DNA of 64,000 nt, taken from positions 403,660,192 through 403,724,191 of the forward strand of contig CM060921.1 in NCBI GenBank assembly GCA_030737875.1, read 5' to 3'. The notes below the pieces were generated by a model, which saw only the letters and a program-made list of their open reading frames with translations, was not told the DNA's origin and searched no databases. The translations under genes and the position numbers were made by a program. Shown piece after piece: positions 1-11,614 of the stretch; positions within the stretch are counted from its first letter, which is position 1; each line of letters opens with the position of its first letter. Origin of the DNA: Allium sativum. Taxonomy: Eukaryota; Streptophyta; Magnoliopsida; Asparagales; Amaryllidaceae.

Positions 1-84
1 TTGAAGTTCGAATCGCTATTTTACGAACTACAGTGCTGCGGCGAGTTCGTTTTAATTATATTTATATATATAAACCTTTAACTT

Positions 85-1180
85 CTCTAAAATGAATTCA
101 ATTCCATTTAACTCTATTTAAATCCCTTGATTCAAATTCCAAGCTCCTCCTTTGAATTCTATATTTCAAATCACAATTCCTTTTCTATTTGATATTCAAA
201 TTCAATACTTGAATTTCTATTTGAATTCCCTATTCAAATTCAATGTTTGAATTCATTTGAATTCTCTTATTCGAACTCTATATTTAAATTCCATTTGAAC
301 TGCTATATTCCAATTTCTATATTTGAATTCTATTGCAATTCAAATATTCAAACTCCTTTTTAAATTCTAGATTCAAAATTCCATGGTTAAAACCCATTTG
401 AATTTCATATTCAAATCCCATAGATCAAGTCCTACTTGAATTCCATTTGAATCCCTTATATTCAAATTTCATTTTCACTTCCATTTGAATTCTAATATTC
501 AAATTCATTTCCAGCCCATTTGAATTCTAATATTCAAACTCATTATTAACACCATTTTAATTTCTTCACTCAAATCCATTTGAATTCCCTTGAGTTCAAA
601 TTCCATTTCAAAACCATTTGGATTTCCTATTTTGAAATCCTATTTGAAATTCTATTTCCAATTCTACTTTGAAATCCTATTTTCAAAGTTTATTTCAAAT
701 TCTATTTTGAAATCTAATATTCAATTTTCTACTTGAATTTCTATATTCAATTCCATGTTCAAATTCAACACTTGAATTTTTATTTCAAATCTCAATTCAA
801 ATTTCATATTTAAATTCCATTCAAATCTCTATTCAAATTTCACATTTTGAATTCTTCTTTGAAATTCTATAATTCAAATTCTATTTTGAAATTCCACATT
901 CAAATCTCTATTTGAATTTCTTTATTCGAATTCCTTTGAATTCAAATTTTATTTTTAATTTCTTGAATTCAAATTCTATTTTTCATTCTAATTTCATCTA
1001 TTCAAGTTCTATTTGAACTTCTATTTGAATTTCTAATATTCAACCTCCTCTTAAAATTCAAATATTTAAATTCCCTTTTAAAATTCAAATGTTATACTCA
1101 AATTTCATTTGAGTTATACATTTAAAAATTTCATTTCACATCCTATTTGAAATTTCATTTCAAATTCCAATTTCAAACTT
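85..1180. repeat. Degenerate GAATTC-rich array
   Basis: About 1.1 kb is built from loosely repeated units of roughly 20-25 bp in which TTTGAATTC alternates with ATTCAAATTC. Each unit is close to its own reverse complement. Units differ in length and sequence, so this is an old or fast-drifting array rather than a fresh satellite. It lies inside LTR-like sequence and has no coding potential. Confidence 0.6.
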
Positions 1181-2724
1181 GTATTTCTATTTCTGAATTA
1201 TCAAATGATAATTCTTTTTACTTCATTTATAATTCCGTTATAAAAGAACTATTTATAAACTTCGTTTAAAAAGAAACTACTTGTTTTATTTTTCAAAACA
1301 AGTTTATATTTTATTTCCATTTAAAATTCAAATTCTATTTAAAAATAGAATTTTCCCTTTCTAAATCTCAAATATCCTTTCACGATATTTTTAAATATCA
1401 TTACTTAAGCCCAGTGATATTTAAACACACAAAGCAACGAATTATTTATTTTTCTAACACATCATATATAAAAATATATATGCAAACAAATAAACAAACT
1501 GATAATATATTTTTGAGGAATCCTGTTGGATTCCTCCAACCTGTTTCCCTGCATCCACAGATGTTAGCACATAAATAATACCCATTCTGCTTCGTGGCAG
1601 AATATCGCGGTATAGAAGGTCATCCACTAATCATAGCGTGGGGCGTATAGGGTAATCATCCGCTATGAAACTGCGAGCATCCGCTAATGAGACTGCGGGG
1701 ATCCAACCAATCAATCAACCCAATATATATATATATATATAGCCTAAATAACTAATATATATAAAACAACCAGAAAACATGCACACAAGCAACAAACAAT
1801 TATTTTTAATGAAATAAAAATAATTCTAAAGGTGAGTGAGATTTACTCACCTGATTTTATTTGCTGAATATCTTATTTAATCCCATATCATTACGCCATG
1901 AATTTACTTGAAGCCTCACAAATGAATTTACTTGCACCTACCATTATTCATTTTAATTTTAATGATTAAACATTTATCTATATTAAACATAATAAATTCT
2001 TTTATGTAAAATAAAATTGTATACCTTATTTCCCACATAACTACGAAGCTAAACATGAAGCGACTCCATAACCATCGATCAATCCTGTTGAAAACAGCCC
2101 AAACCCTTGCACCATCCACTCCGGCATTACATCGAACACCTTGTCGCCACTGCCCTATAGATCACGATCTGTCAATCGAATCACCCCAGGCCCATAGTCG
2201 AACTGCTGCTCCATCTTCTAGTTGAACATCCGACATCGCAACCCTCCATCTCGCTCAACAGTTCGAACCCCACTTTGTCAATCCAACGCAGCCCCTATCG
2301 CACCCACCCAGTTACTGACGTTGATCCTCCCTTAGCGCGATGTCCAGCTCGCAACTATACAGGGTGTGGCACTTTCTGCTTCGAGCCCACCTTGAACAAC
2401 CATCATTGATGCGCCTCACCATGCTGAGTTCGCCCAGGAACTCAGATCGAACCTCGACGTCATCCACTTGTCAAAACCCATACCCTGATGTCGATGCCCT
2501 AATTCGAGCTTGGATAAAAACCGCATCTCACCCAAATTCAATACTCGACATCGAATGTCGAATCCCAAAAATGAATTCGAAATCATATTCGTATTCGATT
2601 TCCCCTTTTTTTATTCTTTGTTTTTTTTTTTTTCGGTGGAGTGATTTTTGATTGGGAGGAAAGAAAAATGAATGAAGAGAGGGCTTCGGTGATTCCTGGT
2701 TTGAGAAGGAAATACAGGAGGCGA

Positions 2725-2745
2725 GGCTCGTTTAAATAGATATAG
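2725..2745 (-). promoter_or_regulatory. TATA-like site of minus-strand LTR
   Basis: The minus strand reads CTATTTAAACGAGCC, a TATA-like run about 580 bp inside the LTR end at 3320, with a GA/CT-rich leader-like tract downstream. Position and context fit an LTR promoter. This is inference. Confidence 0.3.
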
Positions 2746-3320
2746 CGAGAGACATTTCGTACTGAAGCCATTACTTCAGTGTTTCTTCGATATCCAGAAT
2801 GGATGACAAAAGTGTGTGCTCGAGGAAGAAAATGAGCTATGCGGGTACGAGTAGGTCTGCGTGGTTTTAATACTTAGGGTGGCTGATGAAACGTTGATAT
2901 GAAATTTTATTTGAATTTTTATTTTAATTAATAAATTAAAATATCTAGCAGTCTCTATCTTGCAGTCTCGAACCGTTATTCTAACTTAACGACTGATGTT
3001 ATAACGCTATTCACTATTCTGAATTCAACGAAATAGATTATACAATTTAATTTGAACGTATATTTAAAATAGCCATATTAAATCATTTTAAATTCAAAAC
3101 AAATAAATTTTTCAACAATGAATTTCTATTATCATCGTTCAGTTTTATTTTCGAATTGAATTATTTCAAACTTCTCGTATTTCGATAATTTATCAAAATA
3201 AATCGTATTTTCGATTATTTAAACAATAATCCAATAAAATACCATCTATATTTTAAATTCAATATTTAAAACCATACTAAATATTTAAAATAAGCTGTTC
3301 GAAAAATCCGGGTCGTTACA

Positions 3321-3802
3321 GACTTTTCTAAAATTTTATTTGGACATAAGTCAAAATCTACATGACGAAATCCCGATTTTTCTCTTCCACTAGAAAGATA
3401 TACTCCATCAGCTCCACACGTTTCTTGTTTCACAGAAATCCGGCTTAAAACGAATCATGTACATTCAATTGAAGTTCGAATCGCCAATTTACGAACCGCA
3501 GCACCATTTCAAGCTCGATTTTAATTATATTATAATTATATGTTCAAACTGTCATTTTTATAATATATTCGTTATTCAAATTTAATTCCAAGCTGAATTA
3601 AATATCATAGATGATCCAGTTCACACCATATCGCCATTTCAGCCTATTCTGATTATTTCAGAATTAAATATATATTATTTAATTTATTATTTTAATTAAA
3701 TATTCATCATTATTTAATTCCTCAACCATTAAATTCACAATATCACTATTTATATAATTAAATAAATTAATTATAATACCTCTGCAAATGCGGGTCATTA
3801 CA
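3321..3802 (-). mobile_element. LTR end fragment, GCGGGTCATTACA
   Basis: The segment ends GCGGGTCATTACA, so on the minus strand it starts TGTAATGACCCGC. It is abruptly joined at 3320/3321 to the end of another LTR. The stretch at 3469-3530 repeats the first 60 bases of the window with changes, which ties both pieces to one family. Sequence to its right (from 3803) belongs to a different LTR family, so this piece is probably the exposed end of an element inserted there. No coding sequence. Confidence 0.5.
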
Positions 3803-4675
3803 GGCAGTTCCAGGCAGACTTCTACAACAAGTAGAATTTAACCTCATATCAAGGTGCGGTTACAATTTTCTATTTGCTATAATTTTAGGCATATTCATTC
3901 TTCCAAATTTTACTATAATCTATCTTTACATGTCATACTTAATATCGTATTAAGTCCATTTTAACTGATTATCATGTCGCATGTTCTTCCCAACCTAAAA
4001 TTAACTCCATTTTAAAAGAATAACATGTAATCATTCAATCATGTAATTATTCAATCTAACAAATTAACATGTAATTATCCCAATTCTTACAGTTAAGGGT
4101 TCAAGTACATAATATGCCACAGATTAACATGTATTATCCTAATTTCACTAGAACTTGACTTAAGGTGTCCAATTAACAAGTTATAGAACATGTATGTATA
4201 CAATAGTAATCGTTCCCACATATTTTAACAGGCTTATACATTTCAGCAGATTAATCATTCCAGTAGATTTACAATGCATATTAATGGGGAATGTCAAACT
4301 ATAAATATACCTTTATCAAAAAGGTATAACTCAAATACACTTACCTAATTGCTTTCCAATTCATGAATCTGGTTCAAACCTAGCATTCCATGGCTCCCCT
4401 AACAGAATTTAGAAATAACCATGGATCCACAATTCTCAACTAAAAGAAAAAGGGAAGAATGAGGAGAAATATAAATTGACCAGATACAAGAATTTATCTT
4501 ACTTCAAACAAAATTCTAAACACACATTTACAGATATACATTATTTTCCTCAAGATCTTGATTCAGAATTTCCCTAAACTAATTATTCTATTTTCTAAAG
4601 AGATATGAGGAAGAAGAAGAATGGCAGAGTCCAGACATCTTCTCAAAAAATATGAGATTTAGGCTAGGCTCTGCT

Positions 4676-4860
4676 AGCCTATTTATAGGTGTTCAGGATC
4701 ATATCGTACGTGCAGCGCTGAGTCAGCAACGAATGTGATATGAAAAACAATCCAGATTCGCTCGACGTACCTGCCTGGATCAGGGATGAGTCGACCCAGC
4801 TACCCCCTAGGTCGATCCAGCCGCCTTGGGTCGACCCAGGCAGGTGTGGGTCGACCACTT
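4676..4860 (-). promoter_or_regulatory. LTR-A promoter: TATA plus GTCGAC cluster
   Basis: A minus-strand CCTATAAATAGGC box (4676-4688) is preceded, on that strand, by a GC-rich block with exact GTCGAC palindromes at 4790, 4830 and 4850 and a near copy at 4811. The same arrangement recurs in the other three family A LTRs here. A role as promoter and upstream element is inferred from position. Confidence 0.45.
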
Positions 4861-5106
4861 GGGTCCATCGAGCTTGTTTTAGGCATAGTTAACATTTTTA
4901 ATTTTAAGTTTGAATTTCTAATTATACCTCCATTAATTTATTTACATATAAACTCGCCATATGTATACAAAACTTCTAATGCTCAATTTACACGTATATA
5001 CATAAGCACAATTTTCATTTCATTTTCAAAATTCAAATGGTGCTTACGTCGTTATTAAATTCTTACTAGATTTCTTTGATTGCAACTTTATTTTGAATTT
5101 CTCCTT

Positions 5107-5114
5107 TGTGTGTG

Positions 5115-5163
<49 letters not shown>
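5107..5163. repeat. (TG)n(TA)n microsatellite
   Basis: A TG dinucleotide run passes directly into a TA run. ORFs reading through it are artefacts of the repeat. Confidence 0.9.
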
Positions 5164-5305
5164 TTGCACATATATTATTTACATATGCATGTACACATAT
5201 ATTTTTGTACTTCCTTATATGTATAGTTTTCCTTATATGTGCGTTTATACATATTTATCCCTTAAAAAAATGTATTATTTCAGTCGTTCTTCTAAAATAA
5301 AAATA

Positions 5306-5378
5306 TGGCACCCGCGGGAATCGAACTTTCAACTCTCTCTTGAAAGCCACATACTCTTACCAACTGTACTACATAGTA
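5306..5378 (-). other. Degenerate tRNA-like sequence
   Basis: On the minus strand TAGTACAGTTGG (5360-5371) fits a pol III A box and AGTTCGATTCC (5317-5327) fits a B box, spaced as in a tRNA. The stretch ends CCCGCGGGTGCCA. The acceptor and T stems do not pair properly, so this is not a functional tRNA. It may be a tRNA-derived SINE remnant or tRNA pseudogene carried in the LTR. Confidence 0.45.
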
Positions 5379-5620
5379 TTTTGTTAATAAGCCTAAAAAT
5401 AATAGAGGTCATTGTTCTTTTCTTATACCTTCTTTTTCATGTTTGTTACAATATTTCATTTAGAGGTATCTCTTTTATCTTAAATCGGTTTTATGCAATC
5501 CATAGGTCTAAATTGACCAAAATATCACCACGGACGCAATGACGCTAATCTTGTGACCGAATTCTAGAAGCTCTTCAAATTTTATTTTATTTTACTTAAT
5601 CAAAAATGCAGGGTATTACA

Positions 5621-5787
5621 AAGTGGTTGTTACATACCAATATTATAACTATTTTATATGTATGGTTGTCGAAAGCAACTTTATGACAACTGCTAAAATG
5701 AAGTCGTTGTTGCAAAGTATCTATTAAAGTTGTTAATTTGTACTAGTTGTAAAGGAAATATTGTAATGTGACTAATTTATTGTAGTG
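5621..5787. mobile_element. CACTA-type terminal fragment
   Basis: The piece ends TTTATTGTAGTG, the complement of a CACTA start (CACTACAATAAATTAG). Several GTTGT/ACAAC short motifs in direct and inverted order resemble CACTA subterminal repeats. Its left part is cut by the LTR ending at 5620, and the other terminus is not visible. Confidence 0.45.
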
Positions 5788-6890
5788 CAAATGGTTATGT
5801 GTTGTTTTGTCATGGGTACTATTATTTTCACATGTTCCTTAAATGGTTAAAATTTATTTTTAGGTATTGAACTTTTCTATAAACATCCAATTTTTGAGAC
5901 TTGTGTGATTCGGTCCGCCATTTTTGGCACAACCGACTTTTGTTGACGTGTGACCTAGATCATTTAAATTTCCATAAAATAAGTTTTGAATTTTTCTGCT
6001 AATGTCATTGTAGAGAAAAGAAAATGATTTTAAAAAATTTAAATTTAGTTTTGTTCATTAAAGAATGCGCACTTGTCCGTTTTAAGGAAAAAAATTGAAA
6101 CAGACATGAGATATTAAGAAACGAAAATTTATTTTATGGAAATCACAATTTTAGGGTCACATATGAAGCGTAAGGAAGATATTGGATAGTTAGTTTTGTG
6201 GTTTTAGTGGTGCACCAGGAGCGGCGATGCATTAAAAACATTAGTGGTAACAAGGGAAAGTTATTTAAGCTTTAGAAATACTGTTTTCATATCTTGTCGA
6301 CGATGAACGCGAGTTATTATTTCACTCGTTTACATTTTAGATCTCGATAGTGAGCCTCCTTATGATGTTTACATGTGGAAATCTTGGAAAAATTAGGGGA
6401 AAACGAGGTAAAATTCCAATTTAGAATAGGTATTGGGAAATTTCAAAGCGGTAAGAATGTTAAATTCACCACTTAAATTCCTTTTCCTCGCATATGAGAA
6501 ATTAATATGAAGCAATTTTAGATGCATGTCGTGTTGAATGTTAGGATTTGGATGCAAAACTAGTTGTTTTACACCTTTTCATAGACATGTGAATGTTTCA
6601 GATAAAAAATGTTTTTTAAAAAGCTGGATACACGTTGGATTTTCAGTATATTTTAGGATGTTTGCATCATATTTTCAGAATTTTTTTCAAAATGCAAATG
6701 TATATGTGAATCTGATTTAGGATCATTATGCGTACATATTTTTTTCGTTGTGACTCATTATGTACATTATGTACATGCACATATTTGGCTGCAAAATTGG
6801 TTGTACACCAATTGCTAGTGTGGTTTAAGATAATTAGGTGCAAGCAGCATGACTGAATCAATGGTAAAAATTCGAGATGAAATTTCTTTT
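5788..6890. other. Unclassified AT-rich stretch, possible Ty3 3' internal region
   Basis: No ORF with a recognisable domain is present. Because it runs straight into a polypurine tract and LTR start at 6891-6904, some of it is probably decayed internal sequence of a Ty3-like element. Nothing else can be supported. Confidence 0.3.
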
Positions 6891-6903
6891 AAGGAGGGAA
6901 GAA
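6891..6903 (+). other. Polypurine tract of Ty3-like element
   Basis: AAGGAGGGAAGAA directly precedes TGTAAGACCCC. A purine run next to a TG start is the plus-strand priming site of LTR retrotransposons and marks 6904 as the start of a 3' LTR in plus orientation. Confidence 0.65.
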
Positions 6904-8050
6904 TGTAAGACCCCAAAATTTGCGTAAGTTAAATTAGTTATTTAATTAGGTTTAGAAAAATGAAATTCACGAAAATGATGGAATTTGACCATAAAACTTG
7001 CACCTTGCGTTCGTGGTGAATTCGGGTTAGCTTTCATATTTGGAACTTCGCTAATGAGTCCGTATGAAAAAGTTATGGAAAAAACAAATATGGATGAAAA
7101 ACAAATAATCAGGCATATATGTGTATATATATTATAACTAATAATACCATAAATCACCCTCCTCGCCTAAAGGGAGTCGAAGGCTCCCCCTTAAGGGTGT
7201 TGACCCCAGTGTCGACAACCCTTCAGAGGGGGTGTCGACCCTCATGTCTATCCCCCTTCAGACGGGGGTGTCAACTTCTTCGGATCAAAATCATGAGTGG
7301 AAATTAGAGTTTTTGTTAATACAATTTTAACTAAATGTACGGGTCTTAATATAATTAAATCTAATGGTTATGGGTTATTTGAGCGCCTATAAATAAAGGG
7401 CTAGACCTCCTACTCTTTGCTCAAATTTTCTGGATGCAGCAGCGAAGCTCTGTCATTTTCATTTCTCCAATCTCTTCTAGACTTTCTTAAATAAATCAAT
7501 TTTCAAATCAAACAACAAGAATTAAAGAAAATGAATCCAGATTTATGAACAAAGGTTGATTCTACAAATTAAGCAAATTCTATTCTTTGTTTTCTTTCCC
7601 TTTTTTAATTTTTTTCCCACATATACAAATTTTAATATGTATACACATCTCTTTTTATACATATTACATATCTATAGTGATTTGGGATTAAAAACCTAAA
7701 AGTTGTTATTAAGATAGAAATTTTGGAATAGTTTTCAAGTGAGTGGAATATATATTAAATTTTTTTATATTAGATCGATTTTGTTTGTGTAAATTTGAAT
7801 TCATATACCTAAATCTGATATTGGTTAATAGGCTTTTCAGTTATAATATTCTTATCTTACCTACAGTTATTTCTTGTGTCTTGTTGTTATTGTTTACACC
7901 TTAAATATATAAATCGGTCCCTAAATACAATTGAGGTTTGTGTAGTTCTTTGTTCCAGATTTGTAGAATTGAGTGTAATTGTAAGATTTGTGTAAATCAC
8001 CGTTATTAATTTTTAAATCTACCTGTGTTTTAGGTTGTTCAGGGCATTGC
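6904..8050 (+). mobile_element. LTR family A, copy 2
   Basis: Starts TGTAAGACCCC after a polypurine tract. It carries the family landmarks in plus order: CTTGCGTTCGTGG (about 7005), a GC-rich block with GTCGAC at 7211 and 7234, then CCTATAAATAAAGG (7386-7399). The right end is not clear; it is placed before the MITE at 8051 for convenience. Confidence 0.5.
7155..7399 (+). promoter_or_regulatory. LTR-A promoter: GTCGAC block and TATA box
   Basis: A block of runs such as CCCTTAAGGG and GTGTCGACCC with two exact GTCGAC sites lies about 150-180 bp upstream of TATAAATAAAGGG (7388). Same order as the other family A LTRs. Promoter role inferred. Confidence 0.45.
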
Positions 8051-8404
8051 TGGTTTTTGTAAAGAGGTAATTAGGGAGAAGGACAAACTTTGCCAAAAAT
8101 TAGGCTGAAGGACACCAAGTTTTATTTTTAGTCTGAAGAACAAACTTTGAACCAAAATTAAGCTGAAGGAAAATGCTAAATGTAATTAGCATTATATTCA
8201 GTTTTTAACTATACGAAAATACTAGTTTTAACTAGCATTATTCACTTTTACACTGCAGAAAATGCTAATTATATTTAGCATTGTCCTTCAGCCTAATTTT
8301 TTCAAAGTTTGTCCTTCAACCTAAAAATAAAACTTGACGTCGTTCAGACTAAATTTTTTCCAAAGTTTGTCCTTATACCTATTTTCCACTTTTGTAAATT
8401 AGCC
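8051..8404. mobile_element. Foldback MITE with about 120-bp or longer arms
   Basis: The two halves are inverted copies: GGACAAACTTTG and AATTAGGCTGAAGGAC on the left reappear reverse-complemented on the right (8275-8376), and similarity reaches the outer ends near 8051 and 8404. Within each arm the GAAGGACAAACTTTG phrase occurs twice, so the arms are themselves built from a tandem pair. The centre is only about 80-90 bp. No coding capacity; the superfamily is not clear and no TSD was confirmed. Confidence 0.65.
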
Positions 8405-8782
8405 ATCTTTGTCTTTTTCTATAAAAAAGATAATGTTTGAAATTACAAGGAATGCGAACAAAACATATAGGAAGAGATGTGAAAATTCACATATTTTGAA
8501 TGTAGTTTATACTATCTATTCCAAATAAAAATATTACTTATGCCTTTGTGATTTTGACTATGTCAATATTTCCTTTTTCTTAAATGGTTTGGCAAAATTT
8601 GCGAGAATTATAGCAAATAACCTTTTTATGGGATTTTGAATGTCAGCAAGTCGGAATATAAAAAGATTGTTATAGTCATTGGTTTAGACTAAAATATAAA
8701 ATAACTAGAATTTAAAAGCATTAGTAACTATCTAAATATTGCACTAATCCGTCTATTCTATTACCTATAATAGAAAACAAAA
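8405..8782. other. Anonymous AT-rich spacer
   Basis: No recognisable gene, repeat end or motif. Confidence 0.4.
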
Positions 8783-8812
8783 CTAGATTGAGGCCCGTGC
8801 TTCGCACACGGG
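8783..8812 (-). mobile_element. Helitron-like 3' terminus (minus)
   Basis: Read on the minus strand there is a stem-loop CCCGTGTGCGAAGCACGGG (8794-8812), a short spacer, then CTAG followed by T. A GC-rich hairpin about 10 nt before CTRR with a T flank is the standard Helitron 3' end. The element would extend to higher coordinates; its 5' TC end was not found. Confidence 0.5.
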
Positions 8813-9354
8813 TAATGTTAGGTTAATGAATTGTGGAAAACGGTGATACTGCAGTGTGAATGTATAACGGATGGTAAACAAACAGTTTATATAAAAAACA
8901 TTTATATTTTTCTAAAAACTGATGCATAAATCCGGTCAAGTAGTAAGCTTTGACATGCTAGGTCATCAACGTCTCACAATGGGTCTATCAAAGAAGGTAA
9001 TAAGTAAGATCCATGCCTAATATGGCAAATCCATATTTATGTACAATAATTATTGAACGAACAAAAATATTTACAAAAACTATTTTGTTCAAGAACTGTT
9101 TTGGTAAGAATGGCCATTTCCACTCATTATCTCCAATCAACTGTCTTTCGAACTTATATATCTAGAAACGGAGAAATTGTGTAAAGTTGCATACAACAGA
9201 TGCATCATTATTAAACCTATAGTGAACATATATAATACAATGTGACATGTCCTTAAAATAAAGATGACATGAATTCACTAATATGGTGATTCCACATGAA
9301 GATGAAATCGCAGAAGGAAAGTAATTAATTTGCAAATAATTTACAAATACATAT

Positions 9355-9483
9355 TTATATGGTAAACTGTAATTGGAAAGATCTTCTACTGTTAAATTCA
9401 GCATTCACCATATCATTGGCACGGGATGGCTTATAATCATTCATTGAATCAACGTTTTGCCTTCTTATGTTCTTGGTAATAAC
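9355..9483 (-). pseudogene. Exon-like fragment, possible captured last exon
   Basis: On the minus strand a good acceptor (GCATGCTTTTTTCAG) precedes an open stretch of 42 codons ending in TAA. The product is rich in R, N and S and has no domain I recognise. It lies about 2.1 kb downstream, on the same strand, of the kinase fragment at 11.6 kb, so it could be the following exon of the same captured gene. It could also be chance. Confidence 0.3.
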
Positions 9484-11062
9484 CTGAAAAAAGCATGCAC
9501 TACAATTATGAAAACAAACCCAGTTTGAACCGGAAATGGAATAATTTACCAAAGTTTCATTATGTGCTTCTTTTCATCATGGATTTCATTTCATATTCCT
9601 TTTCCTAGTGATAATATAATATACAACTAAAACATTTGATAAATTAAGAACACAGGAATAATGGTATGAAATATTCCCAGATTATATACAACCTAATGCA
9701 AAGAACAATGTGTAGGCAGTATAAGAGAACAGAACAATCTAAATTGTGAGATGGAACTAATTAATAAGATAAAAGTACGTAGGAAAGAAATTTATACATG
9801 TTTAAATATAACACTTTCTGCAACTTTTTATTTTATTTTATAAACCTTCACTCATCTTCCATCTTTAAGTTTCAACTATAAGTTAGTAAGTCTAAAGTGT
9901 CCGAGTGAATTTTTATGGTTGTGTATAGATTTTATTGATCTCTTAAGACATGTAATAAATTACTATTATCACAAGCGTAAGCATTGAGCTCCCACATTCT
10001 CCATCACTGTTACAATTTTATAACTCATGTTTATGTCTGCCTTGCTATGGTGACCAATCCTAAAAATGTAACCTACAACGATTAATACAGAGTTATGAAA
10101 AAAAAAACCATTGAGAAATACGAAAATAATTATCAATGTAAGTGTAATATCATCATTCATACTTCTAGCTATGAGACAATATCCAAATATAATTTTATTA
10201 TCCAGAGCCGTATTTTATGTTGCTCTTTCACATTCTAGGCTTAATAATTTAGTCATACATCTAATATCCGATTTTGTTTATGTTAACATTTGCAAAGAAA
10301 CCAAAAACTCAGTAAAAAAATACATCGAGTTACGTGACATCCAAACATAATGTTTGGACTATAGCATTATCTTATGTTGCTTTTGTTTACAGGTTTTTGG
10401 CCGTAGCATTGTAGTCAGCACGCCTTGTACTCGATTTTGCTTAGAAAGAAAAAACTAAATAGCTTTATTTTAAAAAAAATTGAGACTTCTTACTAAAGAT
10501 AAGCAAAAAAAAACATTGTTCTACTTGGAATGCAAGAGATCAATCGAATAAAAATAATGGAAAATGTATTTAAGCCTGTGTGTTATAAAAAACAATAAAT
10601 TTTGAGAACCAAGCTTTCATTTGTGAACAAAGAGCTGGACACCAAATTAGATTCCAAGTTATTGCATCAGTATATAACATGATCAAATTTGAAATTTCGA
10701 ACACCACCTCTGAATTCACTAAATCCAAGTATATTTTATGCTTTTACTTAAAATCATTCAATAAAATAACTTAGCTCACATTTACTATATTTAACGTTTT
10801 ATTCATAGTAGTGGGTTGAGACCGTCAATTTTATATGATTATTGTTATGCAGCAAAAATTCACTCACTTGTTACAAAATGAATAGATATGTTATTTAGTA
10901 CATGCTCAGAAAAATAGATAATTCTTGATTGTTCGACTTTAAACATGAATTGATGCTTAGAAAAGCCATTCAAAGTATACTTTCCCTACTTTGTAAACAA
11001 AGCATAAAACTCGGATTGATATAACACACCAAATGATAATATTCTGTGATCATACACACAAA

Positions 11063-11134
11063 TGTGCGCGCGCGCGTACACACACACACACATACATACA
11101 TACATATACATATACATGTGTGTGTGTGTGTGTG
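11063..11134. repeat. (CG)(CA)(TACA)(TG) compound microsatellite
   Basis: Alternating GC, then CA, TACA/TATACA and TG runs. The CA and TG halves are inverted copies and could form a hairpin. Confidence 0.85.
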
Positions 11135-11614
11135 TCTCCAGAGTGACATGTAAATGAATCATCATTTAGATGAAAACTCTTAGGGCTTAAAGCTCTTCTT
11201 TAAAATCTTTTGAGAAGTATAAAACATCTTGTTTAATCCATCCATTTTAAAACTAATATTTAGCAGACATATTTGGCAAACCTAGTTTATGATTATCGGG
11301 TGTACACAGTTCAATTAGTAAAGATGAAAAGGGAAGATATTTCATTGGCAAAGTAAAATAATTAATAAGTGAAATTGGGAGGCAGAAGAAACATGAGCGC
11401 TAGCACTTGTAATACACGTCATGTAGGCCGTATAAATCACCGACCAACTAAAAAAAGGCCATCTATAATTGCTATAAGTAATCAAGAAGAACTCGAAAGA
11501 TAAAGGAAGAAAATAGCTAACAAATAGAATCACACTTCGACCGTCCTGCAACTTATGAACTGTAGAAACTATAAAGTATATGTTATCTAAATGCAATCAT
11601 GAAAAACTCTGAGT

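Larger units (their letters stand above)
1..3320 (-). mobile_element. LTR-like segment ending GGGTCGTTACA
   Basis: The right end reads GGGTCGTTACA, so on the minus strand it begins TGTAACGACCC, the usual start of plant Ty3/gypsy LTRs. A pyrimidine-rich leader-like tract (2100-2700) and a TATA-like run on the minus strand near 2732 fit an LTR read right to left. Positions 1-60 resemble 3469-3530, so the same LTR region occurs twice. The left end lies outside the window or is not recognisable. No protein is encoded; small ORFs here look like noise. A nested insertion inside this segment is possible. Confidence 0.45.
3803..5620 (-). mobile_element. LTR family A, copy 1 (partial)
   Basis: The right end GCAGGGTATTACA gives TGTAATACCCTGC on the minus strand. 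It shares ordered landmarks with the better-defined copies at 39,696 and 55,210: a GGCRGTTCCRGGCAG repeat (3803), ATGT-rich tracts, a TATAAATAGG box on the minus strand (4676-4688), a GTCGACC cluster upstream of it (4785-4860) and an ACGCAATGRCG motif (5543) near the LTR start. The left portion is cut off by the LTR fragment ending at 3802. It also contains a TG/TA microsatellite and a tRNA-like stretch not seen in the other copies. Confidence 0.6.

Noticed and set aside
5306..5378. Functional tRNA gene
   Set aside because: A and B boxes are present, but acceptor and T stems do not pair.
5093..5542. 149-codon plus-strand ORF
   Set aside because: Half of it is the TG/TA microsatellite, and the rest lies in LTR sequence; composition is biased and no domain is seen.
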